Below are positions 9,943 to 17,726 of a DNA stretch of 64,000 bases, piece by piece (within the stretch, counting starts at the first letter, position 1; the number at the start of each line of letters is the position of its first letter). This stretch comes from Emticicia aquatica (lineage in GTDB: Bacteria; Bacteroidota; Bacteroidia; Cytophagales; Spirosomataceae): contig NZ_CAKLPY010000001.1 of NCBI RefSeq assembly GCF_923079645.1, positions 1,508,001-1,572,000 of the forward strand. The letters run 5' to 3'. The notes beneath the pieces are model-generated. The model did no database searches. It was not told where the DNA came from and saw only the letters and a list, made by a program, of their open reading frames with translations. A program made the position numbers and the translations under genes.

Positions 9943-11049
9943 ATGAGTCAGCGTTTAATTCTATTTATTACACCAACAGGTGGACGAACGGGTTCAGAAA
10001 TGCTGCTTTGGTATTTGCTCAGTCGATTATCTGGCAAAATAAAAACGGCCATTTATAGCCGCCAAAATGGAGAACTTTTCGCAAAAGAATCTACTGCTGA
10101 CTTAACTTTTATCAATAAAAGCAAAAAAGGGTTTATCTATAATATTTATGAAGGAATTTACCATAAAATTTTCAAAATCACTCCCGAAGAACAAAAATTA
10201 ATAACTATTCAGAAAAAAATCAAAGCAGACAGATGGTATATTAATACTTTAACAATGCCTCAATTTGCTAAATTAGCGAAGCGTTTGCGGATTCCTTATG
10301 ATATTCATGTACACGAATTAATTAGTGTTTACGACGAAATCAGGTATGATGATTTTAGGTTTCAATTTGATAATGCCGAAAGAATTATTTGTTGTTCGAG
10401 TATTGTTGAGCAACGAATTAAAGAAATGGGCTATCAAAACACCATTTTACTGCATTCATTCATTGACACAAAAAAAATACAAATCAAGCAGCCTGCTTTA
10501 AAAATTAGAGAAAAACTCAATATTCCAAGTAATGCATTTGTTTGGGTAATGTCAGGGTCGATGAATCTGCGTAAAGGCTATGATTTGGTGATTGATTTGT
10601 TTGAATTTCTACCCAAAAACACCTACATTGCTTGGCTTGGAGCTTGCAAAGAAACAGGTGTTTTGCATTATATTCGTCAAAGAACCAAGCTAGAAAATTT
10701 GAATTTCATTGAAATTGGCGAAAAATCAAAAGAATATTATGACTTTTTGAATATTGCAGATGGATTTTTACTAACTGCCAGAGAAGACCCTTTCCCCTTG
10801 GTAATGATTGAAGCAGCTTATCTTGAAAAACCAATTGTTGGCTTTAATTCAGGCGGGATTTCAGAATTTGTACAAGACGGAATGGGAGGTTTTGTAAATA
10901 GTTTTTATCAGAAAGATTTAGCTGAATTGATGGTAAAAGTTCAAAACAAAACCATAGAAGTTGATAAAAATGCCCTAAAAAATCGAGCTTTAACTTTCGA
11001 TATTCAAACACAGATTTGTAAATGGGATAATATTTTTGAAGTAAAATAA
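9943..11049 (+). CDS. Glycosyltransferase family 4 (GT-B)
   Basis: Retaining GT-B transferase for the surface glycan. 368 residues from ATG 9943. The N-terminal Rossmann half starts RLILFITPTGGRTGSEMLLW. The C-terminal donor-binding half shows VWVMSGSMNLRKGYDLVIDL and the family E-x7-E motif in EDPFPLVMIEAAYLEKPIVGF. It shares that motif and overall layout with the transferase at 11698, so the two are probably paralogues acting on neighbouring linkages. gmhA is between them, 42 bp downstream. Confidence 0.85.
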   Translation: MSQRLILFITPTGGRTGSEMLLWYLLSRLSGKIKTAIYSRQNGELFAKESTADLTFINKSKKGFIYNIYEGIYHKIFKITPEEQKLITIQKKIKADRWYINTLTMPQFAKLAKRLRIPYDIHVHELISVYDEIRYDDFRFQFDNAERIICCSSIVEQRIKEMGYQNTILLHSFIDTKKIQIKQPALKIREKLNIPSNAFVWVMSGSMNLRKGYDLVIDLFEFLPKNTYIAWLGACKETGVLHYIRQRTKLENLNFIEIGEKSKEYYDFLNIADGFLLTAREDPFPLVMIEAAYLEKPIVGFNSGGISEFVQDGMGGFVNSFYQKDLAELMVKVQNKTIEVDKNALKNRALTFDIQTQICKWDNIFEVK

Positions 11050-11091
11050 CTTCCTAAGTTTACCCAAAATTGGCAAACTTTATATCAAGAT

Positions 11092-11670
11092 ATGAATAAT
11101 TACAACAGCATTTTAGTAGAACTTCAGGAGGCACAAAAAGTGTTAAATGATTTCATTTCGTCTTCAGAAAATATTGAAAAAATTGAGAAAGCTGCCGAAT
11201 TAATGGCAAATGCACTCAAAACTGGCAATAAAATTATCTCATGCGGCAATGGTGGTTCACATTGTGATGCGATGCACTTTGCAGAAGAACTTTCAGGGCG
11301 TTATCGTGAAAATAGAAAAGCATTGGCTGCCATAGCCATTTCTGACCCAAGTCACATTTCCTGCACTGGGAATGACTATGGTTTCGATTATATTTTTTCA
11401 AGATTTATTGAAGGATTAGGCAATTCTGGCGATGTTTTATTAGGAATCAGCACCAGTGGAAATTCTAAAAATATTATTAACGCAACCCTTGCAGCCCGTG
11501 AAAAAGGGATGAAAGTTGTCATTTTTTCTGGAAAAGATGGTGGTAAATTAGCAGGAATGGCAGATGTAGAAATAAGAGTTCCTCACTTTGGATATGCTGA
11601 TAGAATTCAAGAAATTCATATTAAAGTCATACACATCTTGATTATGTTGATAGAAAAAAAGGTTTTGTAA
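11092..11670 (+). CDS. gmhA: D-sedoheptulose-7-phosphate isomerase (SIS domain)
   Basis: Converts sedoheptulose 7-phosphate to D-glycero-D-manno-heptose 7-phosphate, the first step toward nucleotide-activated heptose. 192 residues, the family length. SIS-domain signatures are [35 protein letters not shown] and [14 protein letters not shown], with a C-terminal metal/substrate-site helix carrying HIKVIHILI. The residues fit GmhA rather than DiaA or a generic SIS protein. It sits between two GT4 genes, so heptose or a heptose derivative is probably part of this glycan. The later enzymes (GmhB, HldE/HddA, HddC) are not in the window. Confidence 0.9.
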   Translation: MNNYNSILVELQEAQKVLNDFISSSENIEKIEKAAELMANALKTGNKIISCGNGGSHCDAMHFAEELSGRYRENRKALAAIAISDPSHISCTGNDYGFDYIFSRFIEGLGNSGDVLLGISTSGNSKNIINATLAAREKGMKVVIFSGKDGGKLAGMADVEIRVPHFGYADRIQEIHIKVIHILIMLIEKKVL

Positions 11671-11697
11671 AATTAGTGTTCCCAATAATTTGAGCCA

Positions 11698-12870
11698 ATG
11701 AAAATACTATTCATTAGTCACGATGCTAACCGAGCTGGAGCTCAATTGTTTTTGTTGAATATCATGAAATATCTTCAACAAAAAGGATTTGAGATGCATT
11801 TACTTTTGCTTGGAAATGGTAGTTTAGAACAAGCATTTAGGTCAATTTGCAATGTCCAAAAATTTCCAACACAGGAATTCAACCCTAATCAAAGCATTTA
11901 TAAGAAAACATTTTCTAAAATTGTAGGGAATAAAGCGAAGAATGATGAACAAAAAAATAAAATTTTGTCCTCATTACAAACCAAAAATTTTGATTTGATC
12001 TATGCCAATACAATTGCGACTGCTTGGGTTTTGCCTGAGCTTTTAAATTTTGTTGCTGCACCTATTTTTTCACATATTCATGAACTTGAATTTTCGATTC
12101 AACTTTATTCTAAAAAAGAAGACCGAGAATTTCTTTTCGAGAAATCGAGTAAAATCATTGCTTGCTCAAACGCAGTTTCAGAAAATATCAACACAAACCA
12201 TCAAGTTCCAATATCCAAAATCGATATTATTCATTCATTTGTAGATAACGAAAATGTTCTTTTAAGATGCTTAAGTACTGATAATGAGGCAATTAAGCAA
12301 AAATACAATTTACCATCAAGTTCATTTTTAATCGGTGGTTGTGGCAATGCTGAATGGCGTAAAGGAATTGACATTTTCATTCAAGTAGCCAATCAAATTA
12401 CTAATTCTAGTAACGAAAATTGTCATTTTGTTTGGATTGGTGTAAAAAAAGAAGGTGAATATTACGAACAAATTTCCTACGATATAGAAAAAATTGGACT
12501 TAAAAATAAAGTTACTTTCATCGAACCAACGCCAGATGCCATTGAACTCATTTCTTGTTTAGATATTTTTACAATCGTTTCTCGAGAAGACCCATTTCCA
12601 TTGGTTATGTTGGAAGCTGCTTTGGCTCAAAAAACAATGATTGGATTTGAAAACACAGGTGGATGTTCGGAATTTATTGAAGAAGATGCTGGAATACTTA
12701 TTCCATATCTAAATACACAATTAATGGCAGGTAATATCATTAAATTATTCAAAAATCAATCTTTTGCCAAACAACTTGGCCAAAAAGCGAAAGAAAAGGT
12801 TTTGAAAAAATATAGTTTTGCAAATTCAATTATTAAAATTGAAGAGCTTTTAAAAAGTTTTTCGGTCTAA
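11698..12870 (+). CDS. Glycosyltransferase family 4 (GT-B)
   Basis: GT-B transferase, 390 residues, starting ATG 11698 (MKILFISHDANRAGAQLFLL). The C-terminal half carries IGGCGNAEWRKGIDIFIQVA and the donor-site motif EDPFPLVMLEAALAQKTMIGF, nearly the same as in the transferase at 9943. It lies 27 bp after gmhA and 12 bp before the next gene, so it is part of the same run. Sugar specificity is unknown; proximity to gmhA makes a heptosyl donor possible, which is inference only. Confidence 0.85.
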   Translation: MKILFISHDANRAGAQLFLLNIMKYLQQKGFEMHLLLLGNGSLEQAFRSICNVQKFPTQEFNPNQSIYKKTFSKIVGNKAKNDEQKNKILSSLQTKNFDLIYANTIATAWVLPELLNFVAAPIFSHIHELEFSIQLYSKKEDREFLFEKSSKIIACSNAVSENINTNHQVPISKIDIIHSFVDNENVLLRCLSTDNEAIKQKYNLPSSSFLIGGCGNAEWRKGIDIFIQVANQITNSSNENCHFVWIGVKKEGEYYEQISYDIEKIGLKNKVTFIEPTPDAIELISCLDIFTIVSREDPFPLVMLEAALAQKTMIGFENTGGCSEFIEEDAGILIPYLNTQLMAGNIIKLFKNQSFAKQLGQKAKEKVLKKYSFANSIIKIEELLKSFSV

Positions 12871-12882
12871 ATTTCATTTAAT

Positions 12883-13866
12883 ATGACACTTGTTTTCACG
12901 ATTTGTTCAGTCAACTATTTAGCTCAAGCACATACATTTGGAGATTCATTAAAAACACTAAATCCTGAATTTGAGTTTGTAATTGGTTTAGTGGATAAAT
13001 TGGAAACAAAATCAATTGATAAAACAAAACTTCCTTGCTACACGCTTTTGGAAGTTGACAAAATAAATATACCTGATTTTGAAGAAATGTGTGACAGGTA
13101 TAATATTACCGAACTAAATACAGCCGTAAAACCTTATTATTTCGATTATTTTTTAAAAAATAGACCAGAAATTACAAATATTATCTATTTCGACCCAGAT
13201 ATAATTATATTTGATAAACTCACACATTTGCAAGATAACTTAGAAAAATACAATATTGTCGTTACACCGCATATAACAACCCCATACAACGACAATTTGT
13301 GGCAAAGTGAAGAAGATTTGATAAATACTGGCATTTATAACTTTGGATTTGTTGGTTTAAAACGCTCTGTCGAAGCCCAAAAAATGATAAAATGGTGGTG
13401 CGAAAAGCTTCACAATGAATGTAAAATCGACTTGTGCAATGGACTTTTTGTTGACCAGCATTGGGCTGAATTTTTCCCCGTTTATTTTGATAAAGTATTT
13501 ATTGATAAGCATTTAGGAAATAATGTTGCCTATTGGAATCTTCACGAAAGATTTTGTTCTTTTGAAAAAAATCAATGGCTAATAAATAAAACTCAACCTT
13601 TACAGTTTTTCCATTATAGTGGCTATTTAATTGCTAAACCAAACGAAGTATCAAAATACCAAAATCGAATAAATTTTGAAGAAAGGGTTGATATTATTCC
13701 TCTTTTTGAACTTTATAAAAATCGTTTATTAGCAAATAATGAACTTTATTGGAAAAACTTTAAATGTGATTATATCAAACCACCAAAAATAACACGTTTT
13801 GTAAGAGTACGAAAATATGCAAAACTTCCATTAGAAAAATTAGCTTCATTGATTGAGTCGTTATGA
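12883..13866 (+). CDS. GT-A fold glycosyltransferase (GT8-like), DPD motif present
   Basis: 327-residue protein that resembles nucleotide-diphospho-sugar transferases of the GT8-like type. It begins TLVFTICSVNYLAQAHTFGDSL, typical of the first strand and helix. A DxD motif is present as D104-P-D106 in IIYFDPDIIIF. Further conserved blocks are NTGIYNFGFVGLKRS and LCNGLFVDQHWAEFFPVYF, and a His in FFHYSGYL near the C-terminus may be the third metal ligand, as in GT8 enzymes. Its stop overlaps the next start (ATGA at 13863-13866), implying translational coupling. A diverged paralogue lies at 15135. Confidence 0.72.
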   Translation: MTLVFTICSVNYLAQAHTFGDSLKTLNPEFEFVIGLVDKLETKSIDKTKLPCYTLLEVDKINIPDFEEMCDRYNITELNTAVKPYYFDYFLKNRPEITNIIYFDPDIIIFDKLTHLQDNLEKYNIVVTPHITTPYNDNLWQSEEDLINTGIYNFGFVGLKRSVEAQKMIKWWCEKLHNECKIDLCNGLFVDQHWAEFFPVYFDKVFIDKHLGNNVAYWNLHERFCSFEKNQWLINKTQPLQFFHYSGYLIAKPNEVSKYQNRINFEERVDIIPLFELYKNRLLANNELYWKNFKCDYIKPPKITRFVRVRKYAKLPLEKLASLIESL

Positions 13867-15083
13867 AAATTGCAATTTGGCACAATCTTCCAAGTGGTGG
13901 CGGAAGCAGGGCATTAAATTATCATCTGAATGGTTTACACCAACGCAGCCATCAAATAGAAATTTGGAGTAATTCTCCTGATGCTGACGGTTTTATGTCA
14001 ATTCCATCTGATGTAAAAGTACATAAAATCCCTTTCAATAGAACCGAAAAACTCCCATTCAAAGACAAAATCAAGTCCTTTTTCTTTGAAAAAGACCAAA
14101 ATATCTTAGCAATGGAAGAACATTGTAAAAGATGTGCTGATGAAATAAACCAAGGAAATTTTGATGTTTTATTTGCGAATAGTTGCTTTTTTTATGCAGT
14201 TCCTTTCATTGCAAAATATGTAAAAATTCCTAAAGTTTTATACCTCGGTGAACCATTTCGTTTTTTTTATGAATCACTTCCTCGCATCGTTTGGGAAGCC
14301 CAACAAGGAGCAAAAGGTAAACTTTTTCGAAGAAGTTATTGGCTGCCATTTATAAAAGATTTATGGATTGAAAGGAAAAATCGGGTACAATTAAGAGAAG
14401 AAAGACTTAATTATGAGTCTTTTGACAAAGTTTTGGTCAATTCAATTTATTCTGCTGAAAGCTGCTTAAAAGCTTATGGTTCACCAGCTGAAGTTTGTTA
14501 TTTAGGCATCGATTCGACGATTTTTAAAGAAAATTCAATTTCAACTTCTGATTATGTAATTGGTTTAGGGAATTTTTATATCAATAAAAATCCCAAGTTA
14601 GCCATTGAATCAATTGCAAAAATGACAACAAAAAAACCTAAATTAATATGGGTTGCTAATATGTCGGATAAGAATTATGTCTCAGAAATGAGCTCTTTAG
14701 CCCATAATTTAGATGTAGAATTAGAAATCAAAACAATGGTATCTGACAAAGATTTGGTAAATCTTTTATCAAATGCCTTATGTATGATTTACACATCTCA
14801 ACTTGAACCATTCGGATTTGCTCCACTAGAAGCCAATGCCTGCGGAACACCAGTGATTGCCTTGCAAGAAGGTGGCGTAAAAGAAACAATTATCCCAAAT
14901 AAAAATGGGTTTTTGAGTGACAGAAACCCAAAGAAAATTGCCAATTATTTGGATATTTTGACCCAAAACAAGGATTTAAGGCAAGAAATGGGTAATTTTG
15001 CAGCAAGTTACGTTCGGCAAGAATGGACATTAGAAAAATGTACTGACAATATTGAAAATGCACTCAAAAGTGTTTTAAAATAA
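13863..15083 (+). CDS. Glycosyltransferase family 4 (GT-B)
   Basis: GT-B transferase, 406 residues. It begins MKIAIWHNLPSGGGSRALNYH, a nucleotide-sugar transferase N-terminus with a Gly-rich loop. The donor-binding half shows VIGLGNFYINKNPKLAIESIA and the E-x7-E motif in SQLEPFGFAPLEANACGTPVI, followed by ALQEGGVKETI. The ATGA overlap with the preceding gene suggests coupled translation. Function in the glycan is inferred from context; the linkage is unknown. Confidence 0.85.
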   Translation: MKIAIWHNLPSGGGSRALNYHLNGLHQRSHQIEIWSNSPDADGFMSIPSDVKVHKIPFNRTEKLPFKDKIKSFFFEKDQNILAMEEHCKRCADEINQGNFDVLFANSCFFYAVPFIAKYVKIPKVLYLGEPFRFFYESLPRIVWEAQQGAKGKLFRRSYWLPFIKDLWIERKNRVQLREERLNYESFDKVLVNSIYSAESCLKAYGSPAEVCYLGIDSTIFKENSISTSDYVIGLGNFYINKNPKLAIESIAKMTTKKPKLIWVANMSDKNYVSEMSSLAHNLDVELEIKTMVSDKDLVNLLSNALCMIYTSQLEPFGFAPLEANACGTPVIALQEGGVKETIIPNKNGFLSDRNPKKIANYLDILTQNKDLRQEMGNFAASYVRQEWTLEKCTDNIENALKSVLK

Positions 15084-15134
15084 GTATTATTTCTCAAAAA
15101 ATTATTTTAGAAAATCATTTTACATTTTACAAAA

Positions 15135-16040
15135 TTGCCATCACTACCACTCATATTTACAGTTTGCCATATCAATCAATTGGCAAATGCTTTTGTTTTG
15201 GGAGATTCTATCAAGAAACACCACCCTGATTATCAATTCTTTATAGGATTAGTCGATAGCAAAAAGAATATTCCCGCTAAGATAAATTCTCCATATCCAA
15301 TCATTGATATTGAAGAATTAAATCTTGATGGGTTTGCCGAAATGAGTAGAAAATATACTTGGGATGAGCTTTCAGCAGATTGTAAGCCTTTTTTTGCTCA
15401 ATATTTTTTAGAAAAAAATAAAAATAAAATAATTTATTTCGATTGTACTTCAATTATTTATCAACCCATTTCGTTTTTATCAGAAATACTTGATAATCAA
15501 TCAATTATATTAGTTCCTCAGCTTTTACATGCGGGTGTTCATCCTGATGAAAAACAAATTCTAAACACGGGTATATTCCATTCTGGATTTTTTGCCCTTA
15601 AACATTCAACTGAAGTTGTTAGTTTTTTAAATTGGTGGAAAGAAAATACCAAAACTAAGGGTTTCCATGATTTGTGTAAAGGACTAAATGCTGACCAACT
15701 TTGGCTTGAACATGTGCCAGCTATGTTTGAAAAGGTATCAATATTGAAAGAAGAAGGAATCAATATTGGATATTGGAATTTATCAGAAAGAAATATTTAT
15801 TCTGATGAAAATAAAACTTTAATTGATGAAAAAAAGGTGATTTCTGTCAATTTTAAAGGTTTGAAATACTGGAAATCATACAAGAATTTAATTGAACAAT
15901 ATCAAGATACATTATTGAAAACGGTTAAGCCAAGTTATGGTATTCCAAACCCAAAAGACAAAACTTTTCAAAAAAATATTGCTAAAAATATTCGAGCTAT
16001 CAATTATATTTTTGATTGGTTTCTTGATAAAATTTCTTAA
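15135..16040 (+). CDS. Diverged GT-A-like glycosyltransferase lacking the DxD motif
   Basis: 301-residue paralogue of the protein at 12883. The start is TTG 15135, directly before SLPLIFTVCHINQLANAFVL. It keeps the shared blocks (FVLGDSIKKHHPDYQFFIGL, NTGIFHSGFFALKHS, LNADQLWLEHVPAMFEK, IGYWNLSERN). The metal-binding DPD of the paralogue has become D103-C-T105 (IIYFDCTSIIY), and the C-terminal HYSG block is absent (VNFKGLKYWKSY). The enzyme may use another mechanism, act as a partner of its paralogue, or be inactive. Last gene of the first glycan cluster; no clear terminator follows. Confidence 0.68.
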   Translation: MPSLPLIFTVCHINQLANAFVLGDSIKKHHPDYQFFIGLVDSKKNIPAKINSPYPIIDIEELNLDGFAEMSRKYTWDELSADCKPFFAQYFLEKNKNKIIYFDCTSIIYQPISFLSEILDNQSIILVPQLLHAGVHPDEKQILNTGIFHSGFFALKHSTEVVSFLNWWKENTKTKGFHDLCKGLNADQLWLEHVPAMFEKVSILKEEGINIGYWNLSERNIYSDENKTLIDEKKVISVNFKGLKYWKSYKNLIEQYQDTLLKTVKPSYGIPNPKDKTFQKNIAKNIRAINYIFDWFLDKIS

Positions 16041-16106
16041 TAAAATTCAATAATTTGCATATTTAAAACAATATTAATTAAAATCACTAACCCAAAAAAC
16101 CTTTTA

Positions 16107-16145
16107 CCTTCGCTTAACTAAAATTTTAACTTAAATTTGCGAAGG
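16107..16145 (+). promoter_or_regulatory. Inverted repeat around a TAnnTTTG element before the STAS gene
   Basis: CCTTCGC (16107-16113) and GCGAAGG (16139-16145) form a perfect 7-bp inverted repeat spaced by 25 nt. TAAATTTG (16132-16139), a match to the -7 element, sits at the right arm, 25 nt before the ATG at 16165. The arms may be a repressor site or a leader stem. No good -33 TTTG is at the expected distance. Confidence 0.28.
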
Positions 16146-16164
16146 AATAAAAAAAGATAATACC

Positions 16165-16587
16165 ATGACGCATTCAGTTGAAAAAACCGAACACTACGCA
16201 CTAATTCAATTAGATGAAAATAAATTCGATAAGTCAATTACTGCCGAATTTGAAAAATTAGTCGTTGTACTTTACCGTGAAGGCTTTACTAATATGGTCG
16301 TTGATTTTTCTAAAGTTATTGAAATTGATGACTCAGGACTTTCTCTTTTAAGAAAAGCCACAAAAGTTTGTAGAACCGAGCAAGGACTATTTATCGTTTG
16401 TACGAAAGATGATGATATTTTGGATTTAATTGATTCTGAAAAAATCCCTGAAATCGTTCTTTTACCAACAGTCGATGAAGGAATTGATGCCGTATTTATG
16501 AATGATTTAGAAAACGATTTTCGTGAAGAAAGTGATGATGAATTCGATTTAGGCGAAGAAAATGGCTTTACAGAAGGTAAATTTTAA
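16165..16587 (+). CDS. STAS-domain protein (anti-sigma-factor-antagonist-like)
   Basis: 140-residue cytoplasmic protein with a SpoIIAA-like STAS fold over residues 5-108: YALIQLDENKFDKSI, TNMVVDFSKVIEIDDSGLSLL, GLFIVCTKDDDILDLI. The usual phosphorylatable Ser is present (S57 in DDSGLS), so partner-switching control by a serine kinase and phosphatase is possible. The tail from about residue 115 is very acidic (NDLENDFREESDDEFDLGEE). No kinase, phosphatase or sigma factor lies beside it. In Bacteroidota such short STAS proteins often precede rnz, and rnz does follow here after a hairpin. Confidence 0.82.
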   Translation: MTHSVEKTEHYALIQLDENKFDKSITAEFEKLVVVLYREGFTNMVVDFSKVIEIDDSGLSLLRKATKVCRTEQGLFIVCTKDDDILDLIDSEKIPEIVLLPTVDEGIDAVFMNDLENDFREESDDEFDLGEENGFTEGKF

Positions 16588-16600
16588 AAAATATTTTGCG

Positions 16601-16634
16601 TTAAAAAGAGGATTTTAATCAATCCTCTTTTTAA
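16601..16634 (+). terminator. Intrinsic terminator or attenuator between STAS gene and rnz
   Basis: TTAAAAAGAGGATT (16601-16614) pairs with AATCCTCTTTTTAA (16621-16634) around the loop TTAATC, giving a 14-bp stem ending in a T-run. It starts 13 nt after the STAS stop codon and ends 18 nt before the rnz start, so it may act as a partial terminator. Confidence 0.75.
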
Positions 16635-16652
16635 TAATTAGGCTTCTCAATT

Positions 16653-17564
16653 ATGACTTTCGATTTTCTTGTTTTAGGTACTGGGTCAGCTACCCCTGTT
16701 ATCAACCGCAATCCATCAGCTTTTTTATTATCAATCGAAAACGAATCATTCTTGATTGATTGTGGCGAAGGCACGCAATACCAATTACTCGAATATAAAG
16801 TAAAATCTTCTAGAATTAGACATATTTTTATCAGTCATCTTCATGGAGACCACTATTTTGGTTTGATTGGCTTACTTTCAAGTTGGAATATGAACCAACG
16901 GAAAGAAGATGTAACGATTTTTGCACCACGAGGTTTAGACGAAATTTTAACCACTCAATTCAAGCATTCTGATACAAGATTAAATTTTAAAATTATTTTT
17001 ATTGAAACCAATACAGAAAATGCCTATCATTTAATTGATACAAACTTGGTCGAAGTCTCTACAATTCCGCTACATCATCGAATTCCCTGCTGTGGTTTTT
17101 TGTTTCGCTCTAAAGCATCTAAACGCAAAATTGTTCCTGAAAAATTGCCACAAAATTTCCCTATCCCCTATCTAAAAATGCTAAAAGATGGCTTAGATAT
17201 TTTTGATGAATTGAGTGGCATAACTTACCTTAATAAAGACTTTACTATAGAAGGTGGTTCTTCTAAATCGTTTGCGTATTGTTCAGATACAGCTTATAAC
17301 GAACTAAAAATTAGTCAGTTAAGTAACATTGACGCCATTTATCATGAGGCTACTTTTACAGAATCAGAACTAAAAAGAGCTGAACAGACCAATCATTCGA
17401 CAGCACAACAAGCGGCTACAATCGCACAAAAAATTAATGCAAAAAAATTAATTATCGGACATTACTCATCTCGCTACAAGTCACTTGAACTTCATATTAA
17501 AGAAGCTCAAAGTGTTTTTGAAAATACATTTTTAGCTGAAGAAGGAAAAATCTTCAAAATCTAA
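16653..17564 (+). CDS. rnz: Ribonuclease Z
   Basis: Metallo-beta-lactamase-fold endonuclease that trims the 3' end of tRNA precursors. 303 residues, the usual short-form length. The zinc motif HxHxDH is present in SHLHGDHYFGLIGL (about residues 63-71), with further ligands in PLHHRIPCCGFLF, YCSDTAY and KLIIGHYSSRY. The N-terminal FLVLGTGSATPVINRNPSAF is the classic RNase Z start. It stands alone between the STAS gene and the sulfur operon. Confidence 0.95.
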   Translation: MTFDFLVLGTGSATPVINRNPSAFLLSIENESFLIDCGEGTQYQLLEYKVKSSRIRHIFISHLHGDHYFGLIGLLSSWNMNQRKEDVTIFAPRGLDEILTTQFKHSDTRLNFKIIFIETNTENAYHLIDTNLVEVSTIPLHHRIPCCGFLFRSKASKRKIVPEKLPQNFPIPYLKMLKDGLDIFDELSGITYLNKDFTIEGGSSKSFAYCSDTAYNELKISQLSNIDAIYHEATFTESELKRAEQTNHSTAQQAATIAQKINAKKLIIGHYSSRYKSLELHIKEAQSVFENTFLAEEGKIFKI

Positions 17565-17666
17565 TTTTTCAATCTTCACGGATATTAGATATTTTCTCAC
17601 ATAGCTATTTATACATATTTTTGATTAAATTGTACTTATCGAATATTCTCAAAAAAAACTTCCCAT

Positions 17667-17702
17667 TAAGTCTATAATTATCATAGACTTACTCTATATT
17701 TG
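17667..17702 (+). promoter_or_regulatory. 25-bp palindrome over a TATATTTG promoter of the sulfur operon
   Basis: TAAGTCTAT (17667-17675) and ATAGACTTA (17683-17691) are perfect inverted arms around AATTATC; the whole 25-bp palindrome has one mismatched pair. TATATTTG, an exact -7 element, follows at 17695-17702, 24 nt before the ATG at 17727. The palindrome covers where the -33 element should be, which suits a repressor or activator site controlling sulfate assimilation. The regulator is unknown. Confidence 0.6.
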
Positions 17703-17726
17703 TAATGTAAAACCATCATTATAGAT

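Noticed and set aside
17565-17726. Possible riboswitch in front of the sulfur operon
   Set aside because: Searched by eye for a SAM-type leader. The predicted transcript start lies only about 20 nt before the ATG, leaving no room for a riboswitch; the palindrome is upstream of the start.
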